Shown here: piece after piece, positions 8,819-16,383 of the stretch
How the letters are laid out: each line of letters begins with the position of its first letter
Position numbering within the stretch: position 1 is the first letter of the stretch
NCBI RefSeq assembly: GCF_001636405.1
Contig: NZ_KV440950.1
Location: forward strand, 1,759,712 to 1,823,711
Direction of reading: 5' to 3'
DNA: 64,000 nucleotides
Source: Peribacillus frigoritolerans
Lineage (GTDB): Bacteria > Bacillota > Bacilli > Bacillales > DSM-1321
Translations under genes and position numbers: made by a program
Notes under the pieces: model-generated
What the model was told of the DNA's origin: nothing
The model's input: the letters and a program-made list of their open reading frames with translations, nothing else
The model's database searches: none

Positions 8819-9388
8819 TTGAGTGTTTCAAAAATAGTAAACTATGCATTATATTTATACGTGCTTTTGTATGCTTTGATCTATTTCATTTTTATTTCTT
8901 ACATCAATTTTGTACATGCTACGATCAGTTTAATGAGTATATCAGCACTGCTGCTTCCATTTATACTATTACTATTTTTTCAAAGGATTTCATGGAAATA
9001 TACCAATAAGCATAATAAAAGGAAAATCAAAATTAGATTTATAGTCATATCAAGCCTTGGCTTTGCCCTTCTGGTTCTTTGTGTGGTTATGTTAGGGGTA
9101 AATGATTCTGAATCAAGGTTCACCACTGAAAGATGGTTAAATGATGTTGAAGGAAGAGTCTACCTGGTAGATGACTTAATCAATGAACATGAATTGATAG
9201 GCATGACAAAAGATGAAGTGTTCACCCTTTTAGGGTCTCCAACAGAAACGGAATATTTTAAAGAGGAAGATAATGTTGTTTATTATCTCGGTGCCGAGAG
9301 GGGAATAATAAGAATAGATAGTGAATGGCTGGTCATTTGGTTTGACGGCAGTGATAAAGCAATGAAGTATGAACTGCGGACCGATTAG
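8819..9388 (+). CDS. AT-rich membrane protein with BamE/SmpA-like domain
   Basis: I place the start at TTG 8819 (189 residues) because AGAGGGGAG (8801-8809) is 9 nt upstream; an ATG at 8729 in the same frame lacks a ribosome binding site. Three hydrophobic helices (about residues 5-30, 35-56 and 75-97) precede an extracytoplasmic domain. Around residues 125-140 that domain has GMTKDEVFTLLGSPT, the loop typical of SmpA/OmlA (BamE) folds, ending in GxxYELR-like strands. Many Bacillus lipoproteins and membrane proteins carry this small fold. Base composition is visibly more AT-rich than the flanking genes, consistent with a lineage-specific gain. Function unknown. Confidence 0.65.
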   Translation: MSVSKIVNYALYLYVLLYALIYFIFISYINFVHATISLMSISALLLPFILLLFFQRISWKYTNKHNKRKIKIRFIVISSLGFALLVLCVVMLGVNDSESRFTTERWLNDVEGRVYLVDDLINEHELIGMTKDEVFTLLGSPTETEYFKEEDNVVYYLGAERGIIRIDSEWLVIWFDGSDKAMKYELRTD

Positions 9389-9403
9389 TTGATATGTTGG
9401 ATA

Positions 9404-9436
9404 AATACCCCCGTCTTAAATGAAAGGCGGGGGTAT
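9404..9436. terminator. Hairpin between convergent genes
   Basis: AATACCCCCG and CGGGGGTATT pair perfectly over ten bases. There is little T-run on either side, so termination efficiency is uncertain. Confidence 0.6.
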
Positions 9437-9470
9437 TCGGATTTCGTTATATTAAATGGTTCATGCATTA

Positions 9471-10568
9471 TCACTTTATGATTTGCAGGCTCTTCGGGAA
9501 TTTGGTCAAAACCTCACAGCCGGCATCGGTGATCAATAGATCATCTTCAATCCTGACACCTGCAACATTTGGAACATATATGCCAGGTTCGATGGTATAA
9601 ACCATTCCGGATTGAAGTTCGAGTGAATTCGTTTCAGTCAAGGATGGATACTCATGGACACTGATCCCAAGTCCGTGGCCGAGCCTGTGCGGGAAGAATT
9701 CACCGTATCCTTTATCCCTGATGATGTTTCTGGCCGTCAAGTCTATCTCGGAACAGGATACACCAGGTTTACTGGCTGCAACGGCAGCTTCTTGTGCTCT
9801 ACGTACAGTTTCATATATTTCTGCCTGTTTATCATTGATATCTCCGTAAGCAACCGTTCTAGTAATGTCAGAGCAGTACCCTTCATGAACGACGCCAAGG
9901 TCAAAGAGGACAAGGTCGCCGCGCTGAACTTTCGTATTCCCAGGTGTGCCATGCGGGGAAGCGCCATTTTTACCAGTCAGGACCATGGTGGAGAAAGACA
10001 TTTGGCTCACTCCGGCCTTTTTCAATTCGTATTCAACCGCTGCAAGGATTTCCATTTCCGTTTTACCTTCGTGAATTTCGCTGACACCCACTTCTATCGC
10101 AAAGTCGGCAAGGCGGCATGCTTCACGGATTTTGACCATTTCATCTTCCGATTTGATCATTCGCATCTTTTGAAGTTTTTCTTCTGCGGAAACAAGCTTC
10201 GGTGCTCCGAAGTGTTGTTGGACCTTTTCATAACGCTCCACATTCATATGCTCTTTTTCAATGGCCATTGTATGAATGGTTAAACCGCGATCCTTGACTG
10301 CCTGCTCAACTTTTTCCCAAGGGTTTTCAATGTCGGTGTAACCGATGATATCTCCATCCCATCCAGCTTGTTTAGCATCCGGAACTTCCATCTGCGGGCA
10401 GACAAGGAAAGGTTCGGCATTTGCAAAAATGGCAAGTGCCAGCAGTCTTTCATGAGGATCACTAAAAAACCCGCTCAAATAGAAGATGCTCTCTGTAGAT
10501 GTAAGTAAAGCGGCTTCAGCCTCATTCGCCTGTAGCCAAGTTTGTAGTTCTTTCAAACGTTCATTCAT
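9471..10568 (-). CDS. M24 family Xaa-Pro dipeptidase / aminopeptidase
   Basis: 365-residue creatinase-fold (pita-bread) metallopeptidase that removes residues from Xaa-Pro peptides. The N-terminal creatinase_N domain (1-130) is followed by the catalytic domain with all five dinuclear-metal ligands: D-x10-D in DLGVVHEGYCSD, His298 in HRLGHGLG, Glu327 in IEPGIYV and Glu341 in GVRIEDD. SD GGAGGTACC precedes the ATG. It is divergent from ytkL. Closest in kind to the YqhT/YkvY-type peptidases of B. subtilis, but I cannot choose a symbol. Confidence 0.9.
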   Translation of the reverse strand: MNERLKELQTWLQANEAEAALLTSTESIFYLSGFFSDPHERLLALAIFANAEPFLVCPQMEVPDAKQAGWDGDIIGYTDIENPWEKVEQAVKDRGLTIHTMAIEKEHMNVERYEKVQQHFGAPKLVSAEEKLQKMRMIKSEDEMVKIREACRLADFAIEVGVSEIHEGKTEMEILAAVEYELKKAGVSQMSFSTMVLTGKNGASPHGTPGNTKVQRGDLVLFDLGVVHEGYCSDITRTVAYGDINDKQAEIYETVRRAQEAAVAASKPGVSCSEIDLTARNIIRDKGYGEFFPHRLGHGLGISVHEYPSLTETNSLELQSGMVYTIEPGIYVPNVAGVRIEDDLLITDAGCEVLTKFPKSLQIIK

Positions 10569-10686
10569 GACGGTACCTCCATTAATAAGATATAATTACC
10601 TTAGCAATATTTAAAAGTATAGTAAATGGGAAAGGCCTAAGAAAGCTACATAAAAAAATTGTTGGTATGGGAAGGGAGCATCAAAA

Positions 10687-11367
10687 ATGAAAGTATCTTT
10701 TCATGGACATGCAGTTGTAAAAGTCGAAACGAATGGTAAAACAATTTTAATCGATCCATTCATTACTGGAAACGAATTGACCGATTTGAAGGTGGAAGAT
10801 GTGAAACCGGATGTGATCATCTTAACACATGGCCATAATGACCACGTCGGTGATACGGTTGAATTGGCCAAAAGGCATGATGCGCTTGTCATCGGCATTG
10901 CAGAGATTGCCGATTACCTGGGTGATCAAGGGGTCAGGACCCACGGGATGAGCATCGGCGGAGCTTTCGAGTTCGACTTTGGAAAAGTGAAACTGACGCC
11001 AGCTTTCCATGGAACGGGATTCAATAATGGAGAGGGGCAAATCATTTATTTAGGAATGCCTGCTGGAATATTGCTTACGATAGAAGGGAAAACGATCTAT
11101 CATGCAGGGGATACAGCGGTATTTTCCGATATGAAACTGATCGGGGAACGACATCCGATTGACTTGGCATTCTTGCCTATCGGCGACAATTACACCATGG
11201 GCCCGGAAGATGCAGCACTTGCAGCGAAATTCCTTCAAGCCAAACAAGTCGTGCCGATTCATTACAATACTTTCCCTGTCATCAAACAGGATCCTGAAAA
11301 ATTCCTCGACCTGCTTGAAGAGGAAAATGGACTGATCATGGAAGCCGGGGATGAAATAGACTTTTAA
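10687..11367 (+). CDS. ytkL: Metal-dependent hydrolase, UPF0173 (YtkL)
   Basis: 226-residue metallo-beta-lactamase-fold protein. The metal-binding HxHxDH motif is at residues 48-53 (HGHNDH), with later ligands in GTGFN..., HAGDTA and IHYNTFP. UPF0173 members are predicted hydrolases without an agreed substrate. SD GAAGGGAGC is 9 nt before ATG. The neighbourhood (M24 peptidase divergent, ytoI downstream) matches the ytkL region of other Bacillus species. Confidence 0.85.
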   Translation: MKVSFHGHAVVKVETNGKTILIDPFITGNELTDLKVEDVKPDVIILTHGHNDHVGDTVELAKRHDALVIGIAEIADYLGDQGVRTHGMSIGGAFEFDFGKVKLTPAFHGTGFNNGEGQIIYLGMPAGILLTIEGKTIYHAGDTAVFSDMKLIGERHPIDLAFLPIGDNYTMGPEDAALAAKFLQAKQVVPIHYNTFPVIKQDPEKFLDLLEEENGLIMEAGDEIDF

Positions 11368-11458
11368 AAGGAGCGGGAGCCTGCAGGGGCTTCCGTCAGA
11401 CTATAGATAAGCTCGATGATAATGGAGTGTGTCGACAGTTTTTTTAGGGTTGTAAAAT

Positions 11459-11577
11459 TTGACCGTTTCTTTCCATTGCAGGCACTCGCTTTCCGCGGGC
11501 GGTCCGGGAGACTCCTGCGGGGTCTCCCTTGGACTCGCATTCCCGCAGGAGTCTCGCACACCCGCTCCAATCAACTC
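11459..11577 (-). repeat. Palindromic intergenic repeat, copy 3 (inverted)
   Basis: Reverse-complement copy of the element at 446-830. It reads GCACTCGCTTTCCGCGGGCGG, then GACTCCTGCGGGGTCTCCC, and ends CCGCTCCAATCAACTC, the complement of the GTTGATTGGAACG... end. It follows ytkL after about 90 bp and is the only GC-rich piece of an otherwise AT-rich gap. Confidence 0.8.
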
Positions 11578-12247
11578 TGCATTAAATCTAAGAGAGAAAC
11601 CCAATTGCCCTCAGTTTTGGAAGGTTTGTAAGTTGACTGTTTCTTTCTCGATTAAGACTTAACAATTTATATCCGCCTTTACTAAAGACTTTTTGTTTTT
11701 TATTAGAAAAGGAGAACTTTAGGAAAATAAGTCAAATTCATTATTTTACATATACACTTCCGTACATCTCAATCGAGATGGCGTCCAGTTTCCAAAATCT
11801 AATGCATGGGAAAGTCATGGTTGTTGGTGCGTTTGTCTGCACCGCTGTGGACCAAGTGATGATTGGTGATTTACCAATACTACTGCTTCCTGTTTTCCTT
11901 GCAAACTACCTCGTACAGTGAGTTTCTTTTCTAAACTTCATTTTTATTTCTGACACTTCTTTATTATCTGTCTGTTTAGAATCATTTTCCTCTCCATTGA
12001 CTGCCGCTTTAGTACCAGCTTCGGAACATCCATCTATAGTTAGGTCGCTCAAAGCAACTATTATTGAATGGATATGTTTAACAAAACTAATCCCTCCTTA
12101 TGTATATCGAGTAAATGAACCCCTCTTTTATGAAAAAAAGAATCCATTCAAAGTGAATCTATCTGAAAGTAAACTCTCGCTCAGCAGCCAAGTCTTTTTT
12201 CCTTTCACAGGCATAAAATGAATAGATGAAAAAAAAGGGGGGATTGG
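11578..12247. other. Gene-poor AT-rich gap before 12248
   Basis: No convincing gene. On the plus strand a frame ending at 11921 (from ATG 11778, 47 codons) would encode a hydrophobic tail (VMVVGAFVCTAVD, then LPILLLPVFLANYLVQ) and stays open upstream to about 11700 with no start or ribosome site. That is what a decayed membrane-protein gene might leave. On the minus strand a short open stretch near 12040-11920 is similarly unsupported. I call neither a gene. Confidence 0.5.
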
Positions 12248-12472
12248 ATGAAACAGAGGTTATTACTATGTTTGCTTTTATGCGGTGTGATGCTGTATTA
12301 TGCCGTGCCGCGCTTGTCGTTGGAAAGTGGCGGTCTGGAGGGTCTGTTTGCTGGATCCTGGCTGTTGTTTGCATTGTTGGCGGTAGCTGGAAACTTGACG
12401 GGCATACTATATTCTCCTAAGAAACAAAAGGTAAAACGACAGCCGGAATACAAAAGGTTGCGCCAATACTAG
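12248..12472 (+). CDS. Small two-helix membrane protein
   Basis: 74 residues. Two hydrophobic segments (about 3-20 and 32-54) end in a Lys/Arg-rich cytoplasmic tail (SPKKQKVKRQPEYKRLRQY), fitting an N-in/C-in hairpin by the positive-inside rule. SD AAAGGGGGG is about 7 nt before ATG 12248, which is better than the alternative overlapping frame starting at 12226. I do not recognise a family. It lies directly upstream of the ytoI promoter. Confidence 0.6.
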   Translation: MKQRLLLCLLLCGVMLYYAVPRLSLESGGLEGLFAGSWLLFALLAVAGNLTGILYSPKKQKVKRQPEYKRLRQY

Positions 12473-12479
12473 TAGTTGT

Positions 12480-12509
12480 TTGATAAACTAGGCTCTTTGA
12501 CCTTATAAT
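12480..12509 (+). promoter_or_regulatory. SigA promoter of ytoI
   Basis: TTGATA (12480-12485), 18-bp spacer, TATAAT (12504-12509). The predicted transcript starts near 12516, downstream of the ATG at 12508, so that ATG cannot be the start codon of ytoI. Confidence 0.7.
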
Positions 12510-12543
12510 GGAGAATAGGAATACCGTGAAAAGGGTGAAGCGC

Positions 12544-13863
12544 TTGGCTACAAAGCATGAACAAATATTGAAACATATCGATGGGCTCCCTGTCGGCGAA
12601 AAGATTTCCGTCCGTCAAATAGCGAAAGCATTGAATGTTAGTGAAGGTACGGCATACCGGGCAATTAAAGAGGCGGAGAACCAGGGCTACGTGAGCTCGA
12701 TTGAGCGGGTAGGCACGATCCGCATTGAGAAAAAGAAAAAAGAGAATATTGAAAAGCTCACTTTTGCAGAGGTAGTCAATATTGTTGACGGACAAGTTCT
12801 TGGAGGGAAAACGGGACTTCATAAGACATTAAATAAATTCGTCATCGGGGCGATGAAGCTGGATGCCATGATGAGATATACGGGGGCAGGAAACCTGCTG
12901 ATCGTCGGGAACCGTACACAGGCCCATGAGCACGCGTTAAAAGCGGGTGCAGCGGTGCTGATCACTGGGGGATTCGATACTGAAGAGCCCGTTAAAAGGT
13001 TAGCCGATGAATTGGAGATGCCTGTCATCTCAACGAGTTACGATACGTTTACCGTCGCAACGATGATCAATCGGGCGATTTATGACCAATTGATCAAAAA
13101 GGAAATCTTGCTGGTGGAGGATATTTTGACACCCGTACAGGAAACGACCTTTTTGACAGTGGGTGACCGGGTTCAGACCTGGCATGAACTGAATCAGGAA
13201 TCGGGGCATAGCCGTTTCCCTGTTGTCGATGACAATATGAAGGTTCAAGGAATGGTCACATCAAAAGATATCATCGGACAGGAAGAGATGACGCTCATCG
13301 ATAAGGTGATGACGAAAAACCCGATGACCGTAGGCGATAAAATGAGTGTGGCATCTTCTGCACATATGATGGTTTGGGAAGGGATCGAGTTAATCCCGGT
13401 CGTGAATGACAGTCATATCCTAAAGGGTATCGTGAGCAGGCAGGATGTGCTGAAGGCATTGCAAATGAGTCAAAGGCAGCCTCAGGTCGGCGAAACGATC
13501 GACGATACGATCACCAGCCAGCTTGTGATGACTTCGAATCGCGGCAAGGGCGAGGAAGTGTATAACTATGGCGTCACCCCGCAGATGACCAATTACCTTG
13601 GTACCATTTCAAGCGGTGTGTTCACGACATTGGTCACCGACTCGGCAAATCGAGCACTTAGAAGCTATAAGCGCGGTGACTTGGTCGTGGAAAACATGAC
13701 GATCTACTTCATCAAGCCAGTCCAGATCGACAGTACGCTTGAAATCCATCCCCGTGTCCTTGATGTAGGACGTAAATTCGGAAAAGTCGATGTCGAGGTG
13801 TTTAACCAAGGCAAACTTGTCGGCAAGGCGATGTTGACTTGTCAATTGCTGGACCGATCATGA
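12544..13863 (+). CDS. ytoI: CBS/DRTGG-domain regulator YtoI
   Basis: Multi-domain protein, 439 residues from TTG 12544 (SD AAAAGGGTG, 6 nt). Order: winged helix-turn-helix (about 1-60, ISVRQIAKALNVSEGTAYRAIKEAE), DRTGG domain (about 75-180), two CBS motifs (about 190-305; VEDILTPV... and VMTKNPMTV...), and a C-terminal hot-dog (MaoC/thioesterase-like) domain (about 330-435). CBS domains bind adenosyl nucleotides, so it looks like a nucleotide- or acyl-responsive regulator; its target is unknown. Beginning at the TTG rather than ATG 12508 is forced by the SigA promoter overlapping that ATG, and gives the length I recall for B. subtilis YtoI. Confidence 0.88.
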   Translation: MATKHEQILKHIDGLPVGEKISVRQIAKALNVSEGTAYRAIKEAENQGYVSSIERVGTIRIEKKKKENIEKLTFAEVVNIVDGQVLGGKTGLHKTLNKFVIGAMKLDAMMRYTGAGNLLIVGNRTQAHEHALKAGAAVLITGGFDTEEPVKRLADELEMPVISTSYDTFTVATMINRAIYDQLIKKEILLVEDILTPVQETTFLTVGDRVQTWHELNQESGHSRFPVVDDNMKVQGMVTSKDIIGQEEMTLIDKVMTKNPMTVGDKMSVASSAHMMVWEGIELIPVVNDSHILKGIVSRQDVLKALQMSQRQPQVGETIDDTITSQLVMTSNRGKGEEVYNYGVTPQMTNYLGTISSGVFTTLVTDSANRALRSYKRGDLVVENMTIYFIKPVQIDSTLEIHPRVLDVGRKFGKVDVEVFNQGKLVGKAMLTCQLLDRS

Positions 13864-13868
13864 AAAAT

Positions 13869-13901
13869 AAAAAGGATAATCGAAATTCGATTATCCTTTT
13901 T
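13869..13901. terminator. Bidirectional terminator ytoI / ytpI
   Basis: AAAAAGGATAATCG and CGATTATCCTTTTT with an AAATT loop. The arm overlaps the last codons of ytpI on the minus strand. Confidence 0.88.
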
Positions 13902-14193
13902 GATTTGCAGCTTCTTCGATTGCATGCGGCAAATAAAATTTATACATTTTATAGCCTCCCCAAATACTGAATAAGCCAACGAAGATGAAAACGGCGGCAA
14001 TGATATAAGTGATAGTCGTGTGGAATAGAAAAAGCTGATTGATTCCGAATAGTGCGACAAACGCACCGAGGGCAATGGAAGACTTCCCTGAAATCCACTT
14101 TTTCTCCATCGGCATTCTGGTTCGGACCGATTTGATTTTATAAAACAGATAGACCCCTAGTGAAAGAACGATCAAGGTGACAAGAATAGGCAT
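13891..14193 (-). CDS. ytpI: YtpI family membrane protein
   Basis: 100 residues from ATG 14193, which has GGGGGAA 9-10 nt upstream; a TTG six codons earlier overlaps that SD and is rejected. Three hydrophobic helices (about residues 2-18, 38-56 and 60-82) and a charged C-terminus match the YtpI family, of unknown function. Encoded opposite to ytoI and divergent from nrnA, the same arrangement as in B. subtilis. Confidence 0.8.
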   Translation of the reverse strand: MPILVTLIVLSLGVYLFYKIKSVRTRMPMEKKWISGKSSIALGAFVALFGINQLFLFHTTITYIIAAVFIFVGLFSIWGGYKMYKFYLPHAIEEAANQKG

Positions 14194-14361
14194 CGTTTGA
14201 AATTCCCCCAATTTAACATATGTACCTTTTTATTGTAGCGGGAAATGAAAGAGAATGCCACAGTAAACAAGATGAGTCTTCCTATTTCCGCAATTTTTTG
14301 ATTAAATGAAATATATCATCTTTATAAGGCTCGATAATACATATGTTAAGGGGAGATCAAT

Positions 14362-15300
14362 ATGAAAGCTGAAATATTAGCAGATATAAAGCGTTATGAT
14401 ACTATCATTCTCCATCGTCATGTCCGTCCAGATCCGGACGCTTATGGTTCACAGGGGGGATTGGCGGAAATCCTGAAAGCATCTTTCCCCGAAAAGCGAA
14501 TTTATACGGTCGGGAAAGAAGAACCGTCATTGAATTATTTAAGGAGGCTCGATGTGATTTCGGATGAAACATATCAAGGTGCCTTGGTCATCGTTTGTGA
14601 TACCGCAAATACGGACCGGATTTGTGATGCACGTTACACTACGGGGGATAAACTGATTAAGATCGATCATCATCCTAATGAAGATCCATATGGGGATATG
14701 CGTTGGGTCGACACATCGGCAAGTTCCACAAGTGAAATGATTTACGAGTTTTACCAGTTCGGTAAAGAGCAAGGCTTGAAGATGAGTGATGAAGCGGCAC
14801 GCCTTCTATATGCAGGCATTGTTGGCGATACAGGTCGTTTCCTATTCCAAAGCACGACTGAAAAGACATTTGCCTATGCCAGTGAATTGATTCACTATTC
14901 GTTCTCCCGCCCGCAGTTATATCAGGAGATGTATGACGTCGAAGAAAGCATAGTCCGGTTGAATGGATATGTGCTGCAGCATTTTGAAATCCTTCCATAT
15001 GGAACGGGGAAAATGATCATCACGAAAGATATACTTGAAAAATTCAATGCTTCCACATCTGAGGCATCGCAGCTCGTTTCCTCGCTAGGTTCGATTAAAA
15101 ATGTTAAGTCATGGGTCTTTTTCATTGAAGAGGATCAAGAAATCAGGGTTCGTTTCCGTTCTAAAGGACCGGTCATCAATACGATTGCCCGTAAATATAA
15201 CGGCGGAGGCCACCCGTTTGCAGCAGGGGCTTCGATCTATTCTTGGGATGAAGTGGATAATATCCTTGCCGACATGGAAGAGTTGAATAAAGCGGAATGA
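14362..15300 (+). CDS. nrnA: Oligoribonuclease / pAp phosphatase NrnA
   Basis: Degrades 2-5-mer RNAs (nanoRNA) and dephosphorylates 3'-phosphoadenosine 5'-phosphate. 312 residues with a DHH domain: HRHVRPDPDAYGS (about 18-30), CDTANTDR (about 74-81) and the DHH motif DHHPNED near 103. The DHHA1 substrate domain has GGGHPFAAGAS near 283. All metal ligands are present. Known as ytqI in B. subtilis. SD AAGGGGAG is upstream; a terminator follows. Confidence 0.95.
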   Translation: MKAEILADIKRYDTIILHRHVRPDPDAYGSQGGLAEILKASFPEKRIYTVGKEEPSLNYLRRLDVISDETYQGALVIVCDTANTDRICDARYTTGDKLIKIDHHPNEDPYGDMRWVDTSASSTSEMIYEFYQFGKEQGLKMSDEAARLLYAGIVGDTGRFLFQSTTEKTFAYASELIHYSFSRPQLYQEMYDVEESIVRLNGYVLQHFEILPYGTGKMIITKDILEKFNASTSEASQLVSSLGSIKNVKSWVFFIEEDQEIRVRFRSKGPVINTIARKYNGGGHPFAAGASIYSWDEVDNILADMEELNKAE

Positions 15301-15307
15301 TAAAACT

Positions 15308-15340
15308 TAAAGACCAAATCAAAAATGATTTGGTCTTTTA
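15308..15340. terminator. Terminator between nrnA and ytrI
   Basis: AAAGACCAAATCA and TGATTTGGTCTTT with an AAAA loop, between convergent genes. Confidence 0.88.
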
Positions 15341-15364
15341 AATTCGGTGGATATTCACCCATCC

Positions 15365-15868
15365 TTAAGAAGTAGTCCTTTTTAGTTTGATTTCTATATT
15401 CATTTTCGTATAAAACATGATTTCAACGACTTCAAGTCGATAGCGCTTTTTATTGATGGTCATGATCTTATTTTCAATCGATTTTTTCAACAGCACCTTA
15501 CCGTCATAGACACTGGCGACATCTTTGGCGAGAAGAGAGGATAGGTCGTCCTCAATCACATCCTCCGCTTCTGCAATACTCAACTGATCCAGACTGTATT
15601 TTTCATTCGTGATCGTTACTTCCACTTCCTGAATCGTCAGGATTTCCTCGTTTTTCTCGTTCAATTTTTTATAATCCTGCTCCCAAATTGCGATTTTCCC
15701 GTTTAAATCCTTGATTTCTTCTCTTTGTTCGTGAAGGGTCCGGATCTGCTTCTCTTGCTGGACGCCATGCATATAAAAGAAAATCACCCAGCTGATCAAT
15801 CCGCCAAGTGCGGCCCCGGCAAAAAACCGCTGCCAGGTGGGAGTCCGGTGATAGGGAGGAATCCTCAT
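15365..15868 (-). CDS. ytrI: Sporulation membrane protein YtrI
   Basis: 167 residues with one N-terminal transmembrane helix (about 14-32, after a basic MRIPPYHRTPTWQR head), a coiled-coil segment (about 38-80) and a soluble C-terminal domain. In B. subtilis, ytrI is expressed with ytrH under SigE in the mother cell and contributes to proper sporulation. The start overlaps the ytrH stop by four bases, giving an operon ytrH-ytrI. Confidence 0.85.
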   Translation of the reverse strand: MRIPPYHRTPTWQRFFAGAALGGLISWVIFFYMHGVQQEKQIRTLHEQREEIKDLNGKIAIWEQDYKKLNEKNEEILTIQEVEVTITNEKYSLDQLSIAEAEDVIEDDLSSLLAKDVASVYDGKVLLKKSIENKIMTINKKRYRLEVVEIMFYTKMNIEIKLKRTTS

Positions 15869-16200
15869 GGTGAAATATGCTCCTGCGTGAACCAGTTGAT
15901 GATCAGTGCTCCTGTCTGTGCCCCTCCAAGTGCAGATAGTATCAAAAGGACCTGCTTGACTATATCCTTCGTTTCCCCGTGGAAAATACCGCGTTCGAAA
16001 TTATAGACCATATCAAAAGTTCCCCCGATCGCAGCGACAATCGCCCAAATACGAAGGCTGTCCGACAGCCGGAATACAGTCGTCATCGGGGCTTGTCCAG
16101 TAAAAAACGCGGCGAGGCCCCCGATTATCGAGCCGCCAAGCAATACGCCAAGCGATATGAAAAAGCTGTTGAGGAAGGCTGGAACAAAGGCTTCATTCAT
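15865..16200 (-). CDS. ytrH: Sporulation membrane protein YtrH
   Basis: 111 residues, three hydrophobic helices (about 8-32, 45-65 and 83-105), glycine-rich. Matches YtrH, a SigE-dependent sporulation protein. First gene of ytrHI; a SigE-like promoter lies just upstream on this strand. SD AAAAAAGGATG is rather weak. Confidence 0.85.
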   Translation of the reverse strand: MNEAFVPAFLNSFFISLGVLLGGSIIGGLAAFFTGQAPMTTVFRLSDSLRIWAIVAAIGGTFDMVYNFERGIFHGETKDIVKQVLLILSALGGAQTGALIINWFTQEHISP

Positions 16201-16238
16201 ATATCATCATCCTTTTTTGCTTGATATTCTTCTATTTC

Positions 16239-16269
16239 ATTTATATGGGATGTTCAGAGGTATTATGAT
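16239..16269 (-). promoter_or_regulatory. SigE-type promoter of ytrHI
   Basis: On the minus strand ATCATAATA (16261-16269), 13-bp gap, CATATAAAT (16239-16247). This resembles the SigE pattern (kmATAww -35 and CATAcA-T -10), about 40 nt before ytrH. Confidence 0.5.
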
Positions 16270-16383
16270 AGTCGCGGGAAATCAGGAGGTTAAATTGCAT
16301 TGGTAATGAGAACATATTTTCTTTTTTTGAAATAAACACTATAATGAAAAGAAACATGCCTTACAAAGGTGGGAGAAAAAAAC

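Noticed and set aside
9654-10283. 209-codon frame opposite the M24 peptidase
   Set aside because: Entirely antisense to a gene with all catalytic motifs; no SD and no family features.
11364-11662. Overlapping open frames on both strands around repeat copy 3
   Set aside because: Same GC-rich repeat; products are the same kind of Arg/Pro/Gly-rich artefact.
11997-12221. 74-codon plus-strand frame in the gap before 12248
   Set aside because: No SD, no recognisable protein features, AT-rich random-like composition.
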